Source: Clostridiales bacterium
Lineage (GTDB): Bacteria; Bacillota; Clostridia; Saccharofermentanales; Saccharofermentanaceae
Direction of reading: 5' to 3'
Assembly: GCA_017427465.1 (NCBI GenBank)
Contig: JAFRST010000036.1
Coordinates: forward strand, 31,720-95,719
DNA length: 64,000 nucleotides
The notes below the pieces were generated by a model, which was not told the DNA's origin, did no database searches, and saw only the letters and a list, made by a program, of their open reading frames with translations. A program made the position numbers and the translations under genes. Shown piece by piece: positions 33,692 through 42,091 of the stretch. Numbering within the stretch: position 1 is the first letter of the stretch; the number at the start of each line of letters is the position of its first letter.

Positions 33692-34360
33692 ATGGCCAAG
33701 ATCCTGATAGTCGAAGACGCTGAAGAACTGCTTACGCTTGTCGCCGATTTCTTTAGGGACAAGGGTTCTTTTGACGTAGATACTGCTCCTGACGGCAATA
33801 CCGCGTTAAAGCTTATCGGCGGGAACGATTACGATATCGCGATCCTGGATATCATGCTTCCGGGAGTAAGCGGATTCGAAGTCTGTAAAGCTCTGCGTGC
33901 TAAAAGTAATTGTCCGATAGTCTTTCTGACTGCACTTGCGAACGAAGACAATATCTTAAGAGGCTACGAGATCGGCGCGGATGAGTATATGGTAAAGCCG
34001 TTCTCGCTTAATGTGCTTTATGCGAAGTGTCTTGCGCTTCTTAACAGGACTGAAGCGGAGATGAAGAAAGAGATCGTCTTAGAATGCGGTGGTATCAGGC
34101 TTTATCCGTTGCGCATGGAAGTCGAAGCTGACGGACGCAGGATAAATCTGGCTCCCAAAGAGTATTTCCTCCTGAAGGTTCTCATGGAGAACAAGGGATA
34201 TGTCCTTGCAAGAGACAGGCTTTTGGATCTGGTGTGGGGTATCGGATTTGACGGCTCCGACAGAGTCGTTGACGGTCACATCAAGAAACTCAGAAAAAGC
34301 CTTGGAAGCAGCGGGGACGCCATCAAGACCGTGATCGGAGGCGGCTACAAGATAGTCTGA
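33692..34360 (+). CDS. OmpR-family response regulator (second two-component system)
   Basis: The 222-residue regulator has a receiver domain with E8/D9, phospho-acceptor Asp53 in IAILDIMLPGVSGFE, Thr in IVFLTAL and Lys in DEYMVKPFS. The winged helix has LAPKEYFLLKVLMENKGYVLARDRLLDLVWG and VVDGHIKKLRKSLG. A strong GGAGGA precedes the ATG. The kinase gene follows after 26 bases. The output genes are not evident; Clostridia often place such pairs next to ABC transporters or resistance genes, but none is adjacent here. Confidence 0.94.
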   Translation: MAKILIVEDAEELLTLVADFFRDKGSFDVDTAPDGNTALKLIGGNDYDIAILDIMLPGVSGFEVCKALRAKSNCPIVFLTALANEDNILRGYEIGADEYMVKPFSLNVLYAKCLALLNRTEAEMKKEIVLECGGIRLYPLRMEVEADGRRINLAPKEYFLLKVLMENKGYVLARDRLLDLVWGIGFDGSDRVVDGHIKKLRKSLGSSGDAIKTVIGGGYKIV

Positions 34361-34386
34361 TCACGGGGTAATGTCGGAGGGAAAGT

Positions 34387-36018
34387 ATGGGAAAAAGATC
34401 GATCAGAAAGAGCTCGATAAGAAAGCCTAAATTCGGAATTATATTTGCTGTAAGGTTTGCGATCGCACTTGCGGTATTCTCGCTTATAGCTGTATATCTG
34501 TTAAAACAGCTTGATGATAAGCTTTGGTTTTATTGTTCGCCTGTTCGTCAAGACTATCTGGATAATGTTGTTAACACGACTACGTCCTTAGCTAAAGATA
34601 AACCCGGGAGCGAAGATTATTATGACCATTTGACAGCTCTTAAGCTCGGAATGGCTATCTTTCAAATGACAGACCGCAACTATGCAGAGGTTTGTGTCGG
34701 TGACCTGAAGCTCGCTACCGATAAGGATACGGCTTTTATGTCAATGAGGGCGAATAATGACGAGGGTCGCGAATTCTTTTTTATTGAAGACATTTCTTAT
34801 TTAGATCCTGTTAATGAATACATGAACGGCAAGTTTGATTTCAGGGCGGAAACAGAATGGTATCTGCGGTACGGACGAGATCCTGTTGCGGAATACTTAT
34901 CACTAAGCGATATTCTTGATGAAACAAGGATTTATTCTCTGGAGACTGCTTATGTAAATCATGAGACGAAAACCTTTATCCCGGGAGTTATTCTGATCAC
35001 ATATAAGGGGAATGAATACAGAGTCGACTGTACGCCGGATGATACAAAGGGTTTTGAATACGTCAGCGGAGATCTCGGTGTTTTCATTGTCTGTTTAAGA
35101 GCAGATCCGGATCTTAATTCTGATAGTGTTGAGTATTATTATTATGTTCATGATGTATTGAATAATTCTGATTATCCTATCTCAGCAGACAAAGTGGTTT
35201 TTGAATCCCTGATGGAAGAGGGAAATATCGACTGGTATGTTGCCTACAACAGTTATGAGCAGCCTACTATCTTCGAAGCCGCTTCGTTCGCATGTGCGTT
35301 CATCATTGTAACAGCAGTTGTTTTGTCTTTGGTAATATCACTCGTTCTTGCGATCATAAGATATCAGAAGGATAAGACAGTCTGGAAGATCTTTGAATAC
35401 AGGACCAAGACGACTGAAGCTATGGCCCACGATCTTAAGACACCTTTGGCAGCTATCGCGGCCTATGCCGAGAGCATTGAATCCGCTCCCGGTGATGCTG
35501 CGAAAACAGGCGAATTCTCAAGGAAAATAAGCGACAAAGTGTCTGCAATGGATCATATGGTAGAAGATATGCTCGCGCTCTCGAGGAGCGAGACCGGCAA
35601 AGTGGATGTCTGCGAGGAAGACATAAACGTTAAGGAACTTATCGTGGATAGTCTTAAAGATTTTCCTGATATGAAAGCAGAGATCAAAGGTGATGATGTA
35701 ATACTTAAAACAGACAGAATTCTTTTTAAGCAGGCTATAGATAACCTTCTCTCGAACTGTTACAGATACCGCGAGGATGACAGCGTGATAGACATTTGTA
35801 TCGATTCCGGGAAACTCACGATATCCAATAAAACATCAATGACTTACGAGGATGTTGATTCTCTTAAGAAGCCTTTTGTCAAAGGCGAAGATTCGAGAGG
35901 AAACAAAGGCACAGGCCTCGGATTAGCCATCGCTGAAAACAACTTAAGCATTCTCAGGTTTGCTCTCGAGTTGGCATCAGAAGAGGGCAGATTCCAAGCG
36001 GTAGTGAAGTTCAAATAA
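34387..36018 (+). CDS. Membrane sensor histidine kinase (second system)
   Basis: The 543-residue kinase has one membrane helix near residues 17-38, an extracytoplasmic domain of about 255 residues (unusually large, with RADPDLNSDSVEYYYYVHD), and a second helix near 297-322. His348 lies in TTEAMAHDLKTPLAAI. The HATPase domain includes DNLLSNCYRYRE and GTGLGLAIAENNLS. No HAMP domain is obvious. GGAGGGAAAG precedes the ATG. It is the partner of the regulator at 33692. The large sensor domain is not recognisable. Confidence 0.92.
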   Translation: MGKRSIRKSSIRKPKFGIIFAVRFAIALAVFSLIAVYLLKQLDDKLWFYCSPVRQDYLDNVVNTTTSLAKDKPGSEDYYDHLTALKLGMAIFQMTDRNYAEVCVGDLKLATDKDTAFMSMRANNDEGREFFFIEDISYLDPVNEYMNGKFDFRAETEWYLRYGRDPVAEYLSLSDILDETRIYSLETAYVNHETKTFIPGVILITYKGNEYRVDCTPDDTKGFEYVSGDLGVFIVCLRADPDLNSDSVEYYYYVHDVLNNSDYPISADKVVFESLMEEGNIDWYVAYNSYEQPTIFEAASFACAFIIVTAVVLSLVISLVLAIIRYQKDKTVWKIFEYRTKTTEAMAHDLKTPLAAIAAYAESIESAPGDAAKTGEFSRKISDKVSAMDHMVEDMLALSRSETGKVDVCEEDINVKELIVDSLKDFPDMKAEIKGDDVILKTDRILFKQAIDNLLSNCYRYREDDSVIDICIDSGKLTISNKTSMTYEDVDSLKKPFVKGEDSRGNKGTGLGLAIAENNLSILRFALELASEEGRFQAVVKFK

Positions 36019-36789
36019 TTATTTTTTCTTGTCGGCCTTTTTAATTCTGACAGTTACCGGTTTGATGTCATTTTGGGACTTTTTCTTTTTGCGGTCTTTT
36101 AAGTTATCGATGAATCTTTCCACGTATTCCTGAACGAAGAAATGGAAGAATGCCCATGCCATAGCTCCAAAGCATCCCTCTACTGCGATCATGGCAATTA
36201 TATTGGAGATGACGTCTATGCCGCAAAAGATATCGTGCCAATAGGAGATGAAAGCAAAAACCATTACTGCAATGCACCCCAGACTAAAGAGGGTGAAAAT
36301 GATAGGTGTTGCTATATATTCAAGCTTCCAATACCGCTTCTGTTTTGCCCAGCAGAAAGCAAGGAAGGCGAAGAAGACCGTCCATCCTATAAAGAACCAG
36401 AACGTCCAGTTCATACTGTGTGTGACCGGCATAATGATCACGAAGAAAAGACCAAACAAAGCACAGAGAATTAAAAATCCCAGGATAAAGTAATATTGAA
36501 AGGGCTCTATGTCCTTATGAGGACGCAATAGTTTTCTCTTGCCTTTAGTATCGGTTATTTGTGCCTGTTTTTTTACCTGGCCCAGCAAATATTCCGCGGC
36601 ATCATCTTCTGTGTCGAATATCTTCTGAAAGATTTTCTGAGAGTTTTCAAAATAGGAAAACTCCCACTTGCCATCCTGCATTTGAACAAGATTGAAGCAG
36701 TCGTTGTATGAAACGCTTCCGCCGATGTTAATGTTGCTGGTACTGATGCCGAGTCTTTCGAGCTCTTTTAAAAGCTTACCGGTCTTCAT
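36019..36789 (-). CDS. Membrane protein with an immunity-like N-terminal domain
   Basis: The 256-residue protein has an N-terminal soluble region of about 85 residues (SVSYNDCFNLVQMQDGKWEFSY, FDTEDDAAEYLLGQV). Its pattern of a short beta sheet followed by a helix recalls small immunity or SUKH-like folds; this is weak. Four membrane helices follow (about residues 101-225), then a basic, Lys-rich tail ending KKADKKK. Its stop directly abuts that of the kinase gene on the other strand (36018/36019). Function unknown. The start is ATG 36789, with a weak ribosome site. Confidence 0.7.
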   Translation of the reverse strand: MKTGKLLKELERLGISTSNINIGGSVSYNDCFNLVQMQDGKWEFSYFENSQKIFQKIFDTEDDAAEYLLGQVKKQAQITDTKGKRKLLRPHKDIEPFQYYFILGFLILCALFGLFFVIIMPVTHSMNWTFWFFIGWTVFFAFLAFCWAKQKRYWKLEYIATPIIFTLFSLGCIAVMVFAFISYWHDIFCGIDVISNIIAMIAVEGCFGAMAWAFFHFFVQEYVERFIDNLKDRKKKKSQNDIKPVTVRIKKADKKK

Positions 36790-36850
36790 ATTCTATTGTC
36801 CCCCATACTGGTTTCATATTAGCATAAATCGTTTCTTTGCGCGCTTGTGT

Positions 36851-36856
36851 TAGAAT
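36851..36856 (+). promoter_or_regulatory. Extended -10 promoter of the glycosidase cluster
   Basis: TGTTAGAAT with the TAGAAT element at 36851-36856 fits the extended -10 type; no good -35 is seen. The predicted start is near 36863, and the first gene begins at 36890. Confidence 0.45.
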
Positions 36857-36889
36857 GCTCTTATCATATTTTTCACAGGGTAATGACTG

Positions 36890-39121
36890 ATGGAACAGAT
36901 CGTTGTTTATAACGGATCGCTCAAGAGCGAAGTTTTTAAGTTTACGGATATATGTTTTGCCATGATGGGAAAGGTTTTTGAGCCTGACGGCAGGCATTCA
37001 TTTTATAACGATATCGAAAATGAGTTCGACCGTTTCTGGTGCCTTATATCAGACGGAAAAGTAGCCGGTACCGTTGCGGTAAGGAGGCAAGACGATACTA
37101 CTGCTGAACTTAAAGCGATGTATCTGTCCCAAGAGCTGCGCGGAAAAGGATACGGGTATAAGCTTCTTGATCTGGCGATGACTTATTCCAAAGAGAAGGG
37201 CTATAAGCGCGTCGTGCTCGATTCGATGTCAAAATACGAAGCTGCGTTGAGCCTTTATGAGAAATACGGTTTCAGGCGCATCGACAGATATAACGATAAT
37301 CAAAAGGCAGATGTATTCATGGAATATGTCTTTGAGCAGGTTAATGACAGACCGGCGATAATATCAGACGACAGATACAGATTCGATTCTTTTGGTAATG
37401 GCTTACCGCTGCCCTGTAGAGGTCCCAAGAGACTTCCCGCTATGGGATGGAACAGTTGGAATCCTTTCGGAAGCAACAACAATGAAGATCTGACAAAAGC
37501 ACAGGCTGATAAGATCATTGAACTGGGCCTTGATAAGCTTGGTTACAGGTATGTTGTCCTTGATGACGGATGCTACAGCATGCAGAGAGTAAACGGCAAG
37601 CTCGTTAACCATGAAGAAAGATTTCCGGGCGGCCTTAAGGCGATATCTGATTATATTCATGGCAAGGGCTTAAAGTTCGGAATGTATAACGATATCGGTA
37701 CCAATCTTTGCGGCGGTGCGGCTGTAGGAACGCATGGTCATGAGAAAGAAGATGCTTTAGCCTACCGCGAATGGGACATCGATTACATCAAGGTCGATAA
37801 CTGCTATTACATGTTCGACAATGCGACTTTCGCAGATCCGGAGAATGCAAAGTATTCCTATGCACCGAACATTAAGAATATCAAGGTCACCGGACCCGGT
37901 TTTGAAGTGATATTGGATAGCAAGGACGTAACAATAACGGGCACAAGAGCACAGCGTAAAGGCGATTACATAACGGCTATCGGAACCTTTGACGGTACAG
38001 CTCCTGACAACACGCCCATAGGCCTTCAGAGTTCGGAGGTCAGCTTTGATCTTGCTGTTCCGTGCGATGGCGATTATAAGATCTCGGTTAACTATGCGAC
38101 GGGAAAAGAAGAAGGGGTCGGCCAGTGGCTTCAGATAAGGACCGGGAATGACAAGACCGGTGTTATTTCTTTTGATGATATGCCTCCCGAGACCGGATCT
38201 CCGACGGAATTTAAATGGTCTGAAGGAATCCCTGTCCGGCTTTGCAAAGGAATTAATTCTATCCGTCTGATGAATCACAGAAGACAGGAGAATACACTGG
38301 TGTCTTACGCGACTTTGCTTGAAGAGATAAGGAAAGCAATGCCGGATAAGGACATCGTCTATTCGATCTGCGAATGGGGTAAGACCATGCCCTCAGATTG
38401 GGGCTACAAGGTCGGTGACAGTTGGAGAATATTAAACGATATTACTTTTGCGGTAGGTTCTCCTGAGGGAGATTACGGTACCGGTCAATGGTTTGATAAA
38501 TACACGAACAGCATAACGTCACAGTACAACAAGTGCGTGATCATGGATGAGTTCGCATCTCTTGAACGCGGATGGAACGACCCGGATATGCTCATGATCG
38601 GCATGAACGGCTTAACTCCGGAAATGAACCGTACTCATATGTCTATGTGGTGCATGATGAACGCTCCTCTTATGCTTGGTCTTGATCTAAGGCGCGTCGA
38701 AAATGACGATGACATCTATAAGATCATTGCCAACAGGTATCTCATCGGCATCAACCAGGATCCTCTTGGCATTCAGGCAAAGAGAGTATTTACTACATAT
38801 CCTTGTGAGGATCCTTCCAAGGAATATATCAGGGATATCAACAGGGTAGATGTGCTTGCCAAGCCATTATCAGGCGGCAGACTGGCAGTAGCGGTCTACA
38901 ATCTGTCGGATGAGATCGCGGAGGAAGATATCGATCTTGATCTGGATCTTATCGCAGAGAAATTAGGCTCAAAATTTCCCTCTGAACTGAAGGAAGTTCA
39001 GAAAATGAGGGAGATCAACGTGTGGAATGGCGATTCTGCGACTGTTTCCCGCAAGATCCTTGGAAGCCCCGTAATTATTGAACCTTACGGCAATATAACA
39101 TTGTTACTTGAGGGTATTTAA
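36890..39121 (+). CDS. GNAT acetyltransferase fused to a GH27 alpha-galactosidase-like enzyme
   Basis: The 743-residue protein is one continuous frame. Residues about 1-150 form a GNAT N-acetyltransferase (LKAMYLSQELRGKGYGYKLLDLA is the acetyl-CoA-binding motif A). From residue about 177 it is a GH27 glycosidase: PAMGWNSWNPFG, VVLDDGC, YIKVDNCYY (nucleophile Asp), ERGWNDPDMLMIG (acid/base region), then a C-terminal beta domain. Between the nucleophile and SYATLLEEIRKAMPDKDIVYSICEWG lies an inserted beta-rich domain of about 130 residues, probably a carbohydrate-binding module. No signal peptide is seen, so it acts in the cytoplasm on imported oligosaccharides. Fusion to GNAT is uncommon in my knowledge. 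Confidence 0.88.
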   Translation: MEQIVVYNGSLKSEVFKFTDICFAMMGKVFEPDGRHSFYNDIENEFDRFWCLISDGKVAGTVAVRRQDDTTAELKAMYLSQELRGKGYGYKLLDLAMTYSKEKGYKRVVLDSMSKYEAALSLYEKYGFRRIDRYNDNQKADVFMEYVFEQVNDRPAIISDDRYRFDSFGNGLPLPCRGPKRLPAMGWNSWNPFGSNNNEDLTKAQADKIIELGLDKLGYRYVVLDDGCYSMQRVNGKLVNHEERFPGGLKAISDYIHGKGLKFGMYNDIGTNLCGGAAVGTHGHEKEDALAYREWDIDYIKVDNCYYMFDNATFADPENAKYSYAPNIKNIKVTGPGFEVILDSKDVTITGTRAQRKGDYITAIGTFDGTAPDNTPIGLQSSEVSFDLAVPCDGDYKISVNYATGKEEGVGQWLQIRTGNDKTGVISFDDMPPETGSPTEFKWSEGIPVRLCKGINSIRLMNHRRQENTLVSYATLLEEIRKAMPDKDIVYSICEWGKTMPSDWGYKVGDSWRILNDITFAVGSPEGDYGTGQWFDKYTNSITSQYNKCVIMDEFASLERGWNDPDMLMIGMNGLTPEMNRTHMSMWCMMNAPLMLGLDLRRVENDDDIYKIIANRYLIGINQDPLGIQAKRVFTTYPCEDPSKEYIRDINRVDVLAKPLSGGRLAVAVYNLSDEIAEEDIDLDLDLIAEKLGSKFPSELKEVQKMREINVWNGDSATVSRKILGSPVIIEPYGNITLLLEGI

Positions 39122-39122
39122 C

Positions 39123-39485
39123 GTGATTTTGACAGGCGAATTCATAAAAATGCTGTCAGAAGATACCTCTTGGACAACAGGAGAAGATTTTGGCAGTGAT
39201 GAGGATGTTCTTCTCCGGAAAAACTGTGCGAGAATAATTCACAGATACTTGCAGCGGGTCATCTCAGAACCGGATGAGACAGAAGGACTGCCTTCGCCTG
39301 CAGATATACCGGATATGAACGATTGCAGGATCTGTGCACCTCATATAGCTCAGGTCATCGCCAAAAAGATCATGGAACCGGAAAGCAGAGGGACGATAAT
39401 GCTTTTTTGCGGGAATGAAGAGGTAAGAAGGGAAGATGTCTTGCTATATGTCAGAAAGGTCAGAAGAGGCGACGATGAACAGTAA
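39123..39485 (+). CDS. Small protein of unknown function between two glycosidase genes
   Basis: The 120-residue protein starts at GTG 39123 (MILTGEFIKMLSEDTSW), which follows GAGGG eight bases upstream; a frame from TTG 39108 is also open but overlaps the glycosidase stop. It is acidic at first, with CRICAPHIAQVIAKKIMEPESRG in the middle (a CxxC and a helix) and a basic end. It lies 1 base after the GH27 stop and overlaps the GH95 start by 11 bases, so it is part of this operon. I do not recognise a family. Confidence 0.75.
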   Translation: MILTGEFIKMLSEDTSWTTGEDFGSDEDVLLRKNCARIIHRYLQRVISEPDETEGLPSPADIPDMNDCRICAPHIAQVIAKKIMEPESRGTIMLFCGNEEVRREDVLLYVRKVRRGDDEQ

Positions 39486-41592
39486 CATTTTGAATTTTGC
39501 AAAGCCTGCTTCCGACTGGAATGAGGCTTTTCCCATAGGCAACGGAAGGATGGGCGCGATGGTCTTTGGCGGCGTCGCGACTGAATTGTTGCAGCTCAAT
39601 GAAGACAGCATCTGGTACGGCTGCCCGAAGGACAGGGTCAATCCGTCAGCCAAAGAAAAACTCCCGCTAATAAGAAAGGCGATTGATGAAGGCTGCATCA
39701 GTTATGCGCATGACCTCTGCGCGCTTGCGTTAACAGGCATTCCCGATACACAGAGTCACTATGAACCGCTTTGCAATCTCTATATTCTTTTCGATTACGA
39801 AGATGACGAAGCATCTGATTATTCTCGTATGCTCGATATCGCAAATTCTGAAGTAGTCGTCTCGTACCGCAAGGATGGCGTGAACTACAAAAGAAGTGTT
39901 ATTGCGAGCTTTCCGGATAAGGTCATTGCAGTAAAGCTAAATAGTGATGCTCCGGGAAATATCTCATTCAGAACGCAGCTTGCAAGAGGAAATATCACTT
40001 GGGACATGAGACCGTTCAGACAGCAGGTCTATAGAAATCCCGGTTATAACAGCTGCGTTGACTCGATTTGCAATCAGGCTGATGATATGACGATCCTTAC
40101 AGGCAGATGCGGAGGCGCTGACTCACTTGAATTCGCATGTGAGATAAAAGTTATAGCTAAAGGCGGAAATACTCAATCCATAGGCAACACGCTTGTTGTA
40201 GAGAATGCGGATGAGGCATTGATCCTTATCGCAGCTTCAACGGAATTCTATGTAAAAGATTTAAAGGGATATCTTGATAAAACGCTCAACAGCGCAGCTG
40301 AAAAGGGAGCGGAAAAACTTTGGGAAGATCATGCTAAAGATTACCATTCGCTCTATGACAGGACCGGTCTTACGCTTCCTTCATCTGAATGGGATATTGT
40401 CCGCATGTTTAATCTCGGAAAGTACCTGACGATCAGCGGAAGCCGCGAAGGCTCACAGCCGTTGAATCTTCAGGGTATCTGGAATAAAGATTTTGATCCT
40501 GCGTGGGGCTCGAAATACACCATCAACATCAATGCGGAGATGAACTACTGGCCGTGCGAGACACTTGATCTTTCCGAGTGTCATCTGCCTCTGTTTGATC
40601 TCCTGGAGAGGATGAAGCCGAGAGGTGAAGAAGTAGCACAGAAGATGTATGGAATGCGTGGCTTTGTAGCCCATCACAATACAGATCTTTGGGGTGACTG
40701 TGCTCCTCAGGACACATGTCTGTCGTCAACTTACTGGGTGCTTGGAGCGGCTTGGCTTTGCCTGCATGTATGGGAGCATTACAAGTACACGTGTGATGTT
40801 GAGTTTTTGAAAGAACATTTTGACAGCATGCTCAAAGCTGCTGTATTCATTGTCGATTACAGTGTCATTGATAACGGTTATCTTGCTTTGTCTCCGACCG
40901 TATCGCCTGAGAATGAATATGAACTCGGGAGCGGCGAGAGAGGCTGCATCTGCAAAGGTTCTTCGATGGATGACCAGATAATAAGGGAGCTTTTCGAGAG
41001 TGTGTTATCGGCAGAAGAAGTGCTTAAGACTAATGCTCCTGAGATAGAAGAGATCAGAAAGAGTTTTGCTAGCATAAAGCCTGTTACCACCGGCAGCGAC
41101 GGCAGGATCCTGGAGTGGCACGAAGAGTATAAAGAGACCGATCCGGGGCACAGACACATATCACATCTTTTCGGTTTGTTCCCGGGTACTTCGATCGGAA
41201 AAGATCTTTTTGATGCAGCATCGAAAACATTGGATTACCGCCTTGCACACGGCGGCGGCCATACGGGCTGGAGCAGGGCCTGGATAATCAATCTCTATGC
41301 CGCAATGGGAATGGGTGACGAAGCGTATAAACACATAAGACTCCTGATGGAGAACTCCTTGCTCCCGAATCTTTTTGATAACCATCCGCCTTTCCAGATC
41401 GACGGCAACTTCGGACTTGTCTCAGGGATAATACGCATGATCTTAGGCCGCCGCGGTGAAGAGCTCCCCGCGCTTCCAAAGGAGTGGAAAGACGGTTCTG
41501 TTACAGGTTTTAAGTTAGAAGGCGGCACTAAGATCGATCTGGTCTGGGAAGATTATAAAGTGGTATCCAAAAGGATATACCATTCCTGCTAA
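39475..41592 (+). CDS. GH95-type alpha-L-fucosidase (or alpha-L-galactosidase)
   Basis: The 705-residue protein has the N-terminal GH95 domain (PIGNGRMGAMVFGGVATELLQLNEDSIWYG) and the (alpha/alpha)6 catalytic barrel. NINAEMNYWPCE carries the paired Asn residues that activate water in this inverting family, DPGHRHISHLFGLFPG and HTGWSRAWIINLYAAMG are further landmarks, and FQIDGNFGLVSGI is conserved. No signal peptide is present, so action is cytoplasmic. ATG 39475 (MNSNILNF) is preferred because an upstream ATG at 39436 lies within the previous gene without a ribosome site. Together with GH27 it suggests processing of fucosylated or galactosylated plant or host glycans. Confidence 0.9.
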   Translation: MNSNILNFAKPASDWNEAFPIGNGRMGAMVFGGVATELLQLNEDSIWYGCPKDRVNPSAKEKLPLIRKAIDEGCISYAHDLCALALTGIPDTQSHYEPLCNLYILFDYEDDEASDYSRMLDIANSEVVVSYRKDGVNYKRSVIASFPDKVIAVKLNSDAPGNISFRTQLARGNITWDMRPFRQQVYRNPGYNSCVDSICNQADDMTILTGRCGGADSLEFACEIKVIAKGGNTQSIGNTLVVENADEALILIAASTEFYVKDLKGYLDKTLNSAAEKGAEKLWEDHAKDYHSLYDRTGLTLPSSEWDIVRMFNLGKYLTISGSREGSQPLNLQGIWNKDFDPAWGSKYTININAEMNYWPCETLDLSECHLPLFDLLERMKPRGEEVAQKMYGMRGFVAHHNTDLWGDCAPQDTCLSSTYWVLGAAWLCLHVWEHYKYTCDVEFLKEHFDSMLKAAVFIVDYSVIDNGYLALSPTVSPENEYELGSGERGCICKGSSMDDQIIRELFESVLSAEEVLKTNAPEIEEIRKSFASIKPVTTGSDGRILEWHEEYKETDPGHRHISHLFGLFPGTSIGKDLFDAASKTLDYRLAHGGGHTGWSRAWIINLYAAMGMGDEAYKHIRLLMENSLLPNLFDNHPPFQIDGNFGLVSGIIRMILGRRGEELPALPKEWKDGSVTGFKLEGGTKIDLVWEDYKVVSKRIYHSC

Positions 41593-41605
41593 TGTATTAA
41601 AAAGG

Positions 41606-41611
41606 TATAAT
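41606..41611 (+). promoter_or_regulatory. Extended -10 promoter, apparently giving a leaderless message
   Basis: GGTATAATG has TATAAT at 41606-41611, and the next ATG is at 41618, the expected +1 position. No Shine-Dalgarno precedes the ATG. If the promoter is used, the redox protein gene is transcribed without a 5' leader. Confidence 0.5.
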
Positions 41612-41617
41612 GCATCT

Positions 41618-42073
41618 ATGACACATAAAGAAAAAGCACTAGATTATTTTGGCAGAAAGTTCCACTGCTCGCAGGCAGTGTTGGCTGCTTATGCTCCTGA
41701 AATAGGGCTTACTGAAGAGCAGGCGTTAAAGCTTGGAGCATGCTTCGGTTCTGGAATGCGTAAAGGCGAAGTTTGCGGTGCGTGCACCGGTGCGCTTATG
41801 GTGCTGGGAGCACTTTACGGCCAATATGATAAAGCTGATCCTGAGAGCAGGATCAGAGCAAATGAAGTAAACGATAAAATGATGGACGGGTTCGCGAAGG
41901 TGTGCGGATCTTACATCTGCAATGATCTTCTGAAATGTGATGTTTCGACGCCGGAAGGCAGAAAATATGCATTTGACCATAATCTTTTCACGGAGTTTTG
42001 TCCGCTTATGGTGGCAAATGCCGTCGATGTTTTGGAGCAGATAATAAAAGAAACAGATGAAAAACGATCCTGA
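41618..42073 (+). CDS. C_GCAxxG_C_C family redox-type protein
   Basis: The 151-residue protein shows the family signature: HCSQAVLAAY, LGACFGSGMRKGEVCGACTGALMVLGALYG, with conserved Cys residues in the pattern C...GCAxxG...C...C. A CNDLLKCD near residue 105 and a Cys near the end (FTEFCPLMV) complete the set. The cysteines may bind a metal or act in thiol redox reactions; biochemistry is unknown. The gene lies 25 bases after GH95 and 18 before the ferredoxin-like DUF362 gene, and redox genes of this kind often pair with such ferredoxins. Confidence 0.9.
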   Translation: MTHKEKALDYFGRKFHCSQAVLAAYAPEIGLTEEQALKLGACFGSGMRKGEVCGACTGALMVLGALYGQYDKADPESRIRANEVNDKMMDGFAKVCGSYICNDLLKCDVSTPEGRKYAFDHNLFTEFCPLMVANAVDVLEQIIKETDEKRS

Positions 42074-42091
42074 CGGTTAGGAGGAAGCAGT

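Noticed and set aside
39108..39122. TTG 39108 as the start of the small glycosidase-cluster protein
   Set aside because: It lies within the GH27 coding end and covers the GAGGG that serves the GTG at 39123.
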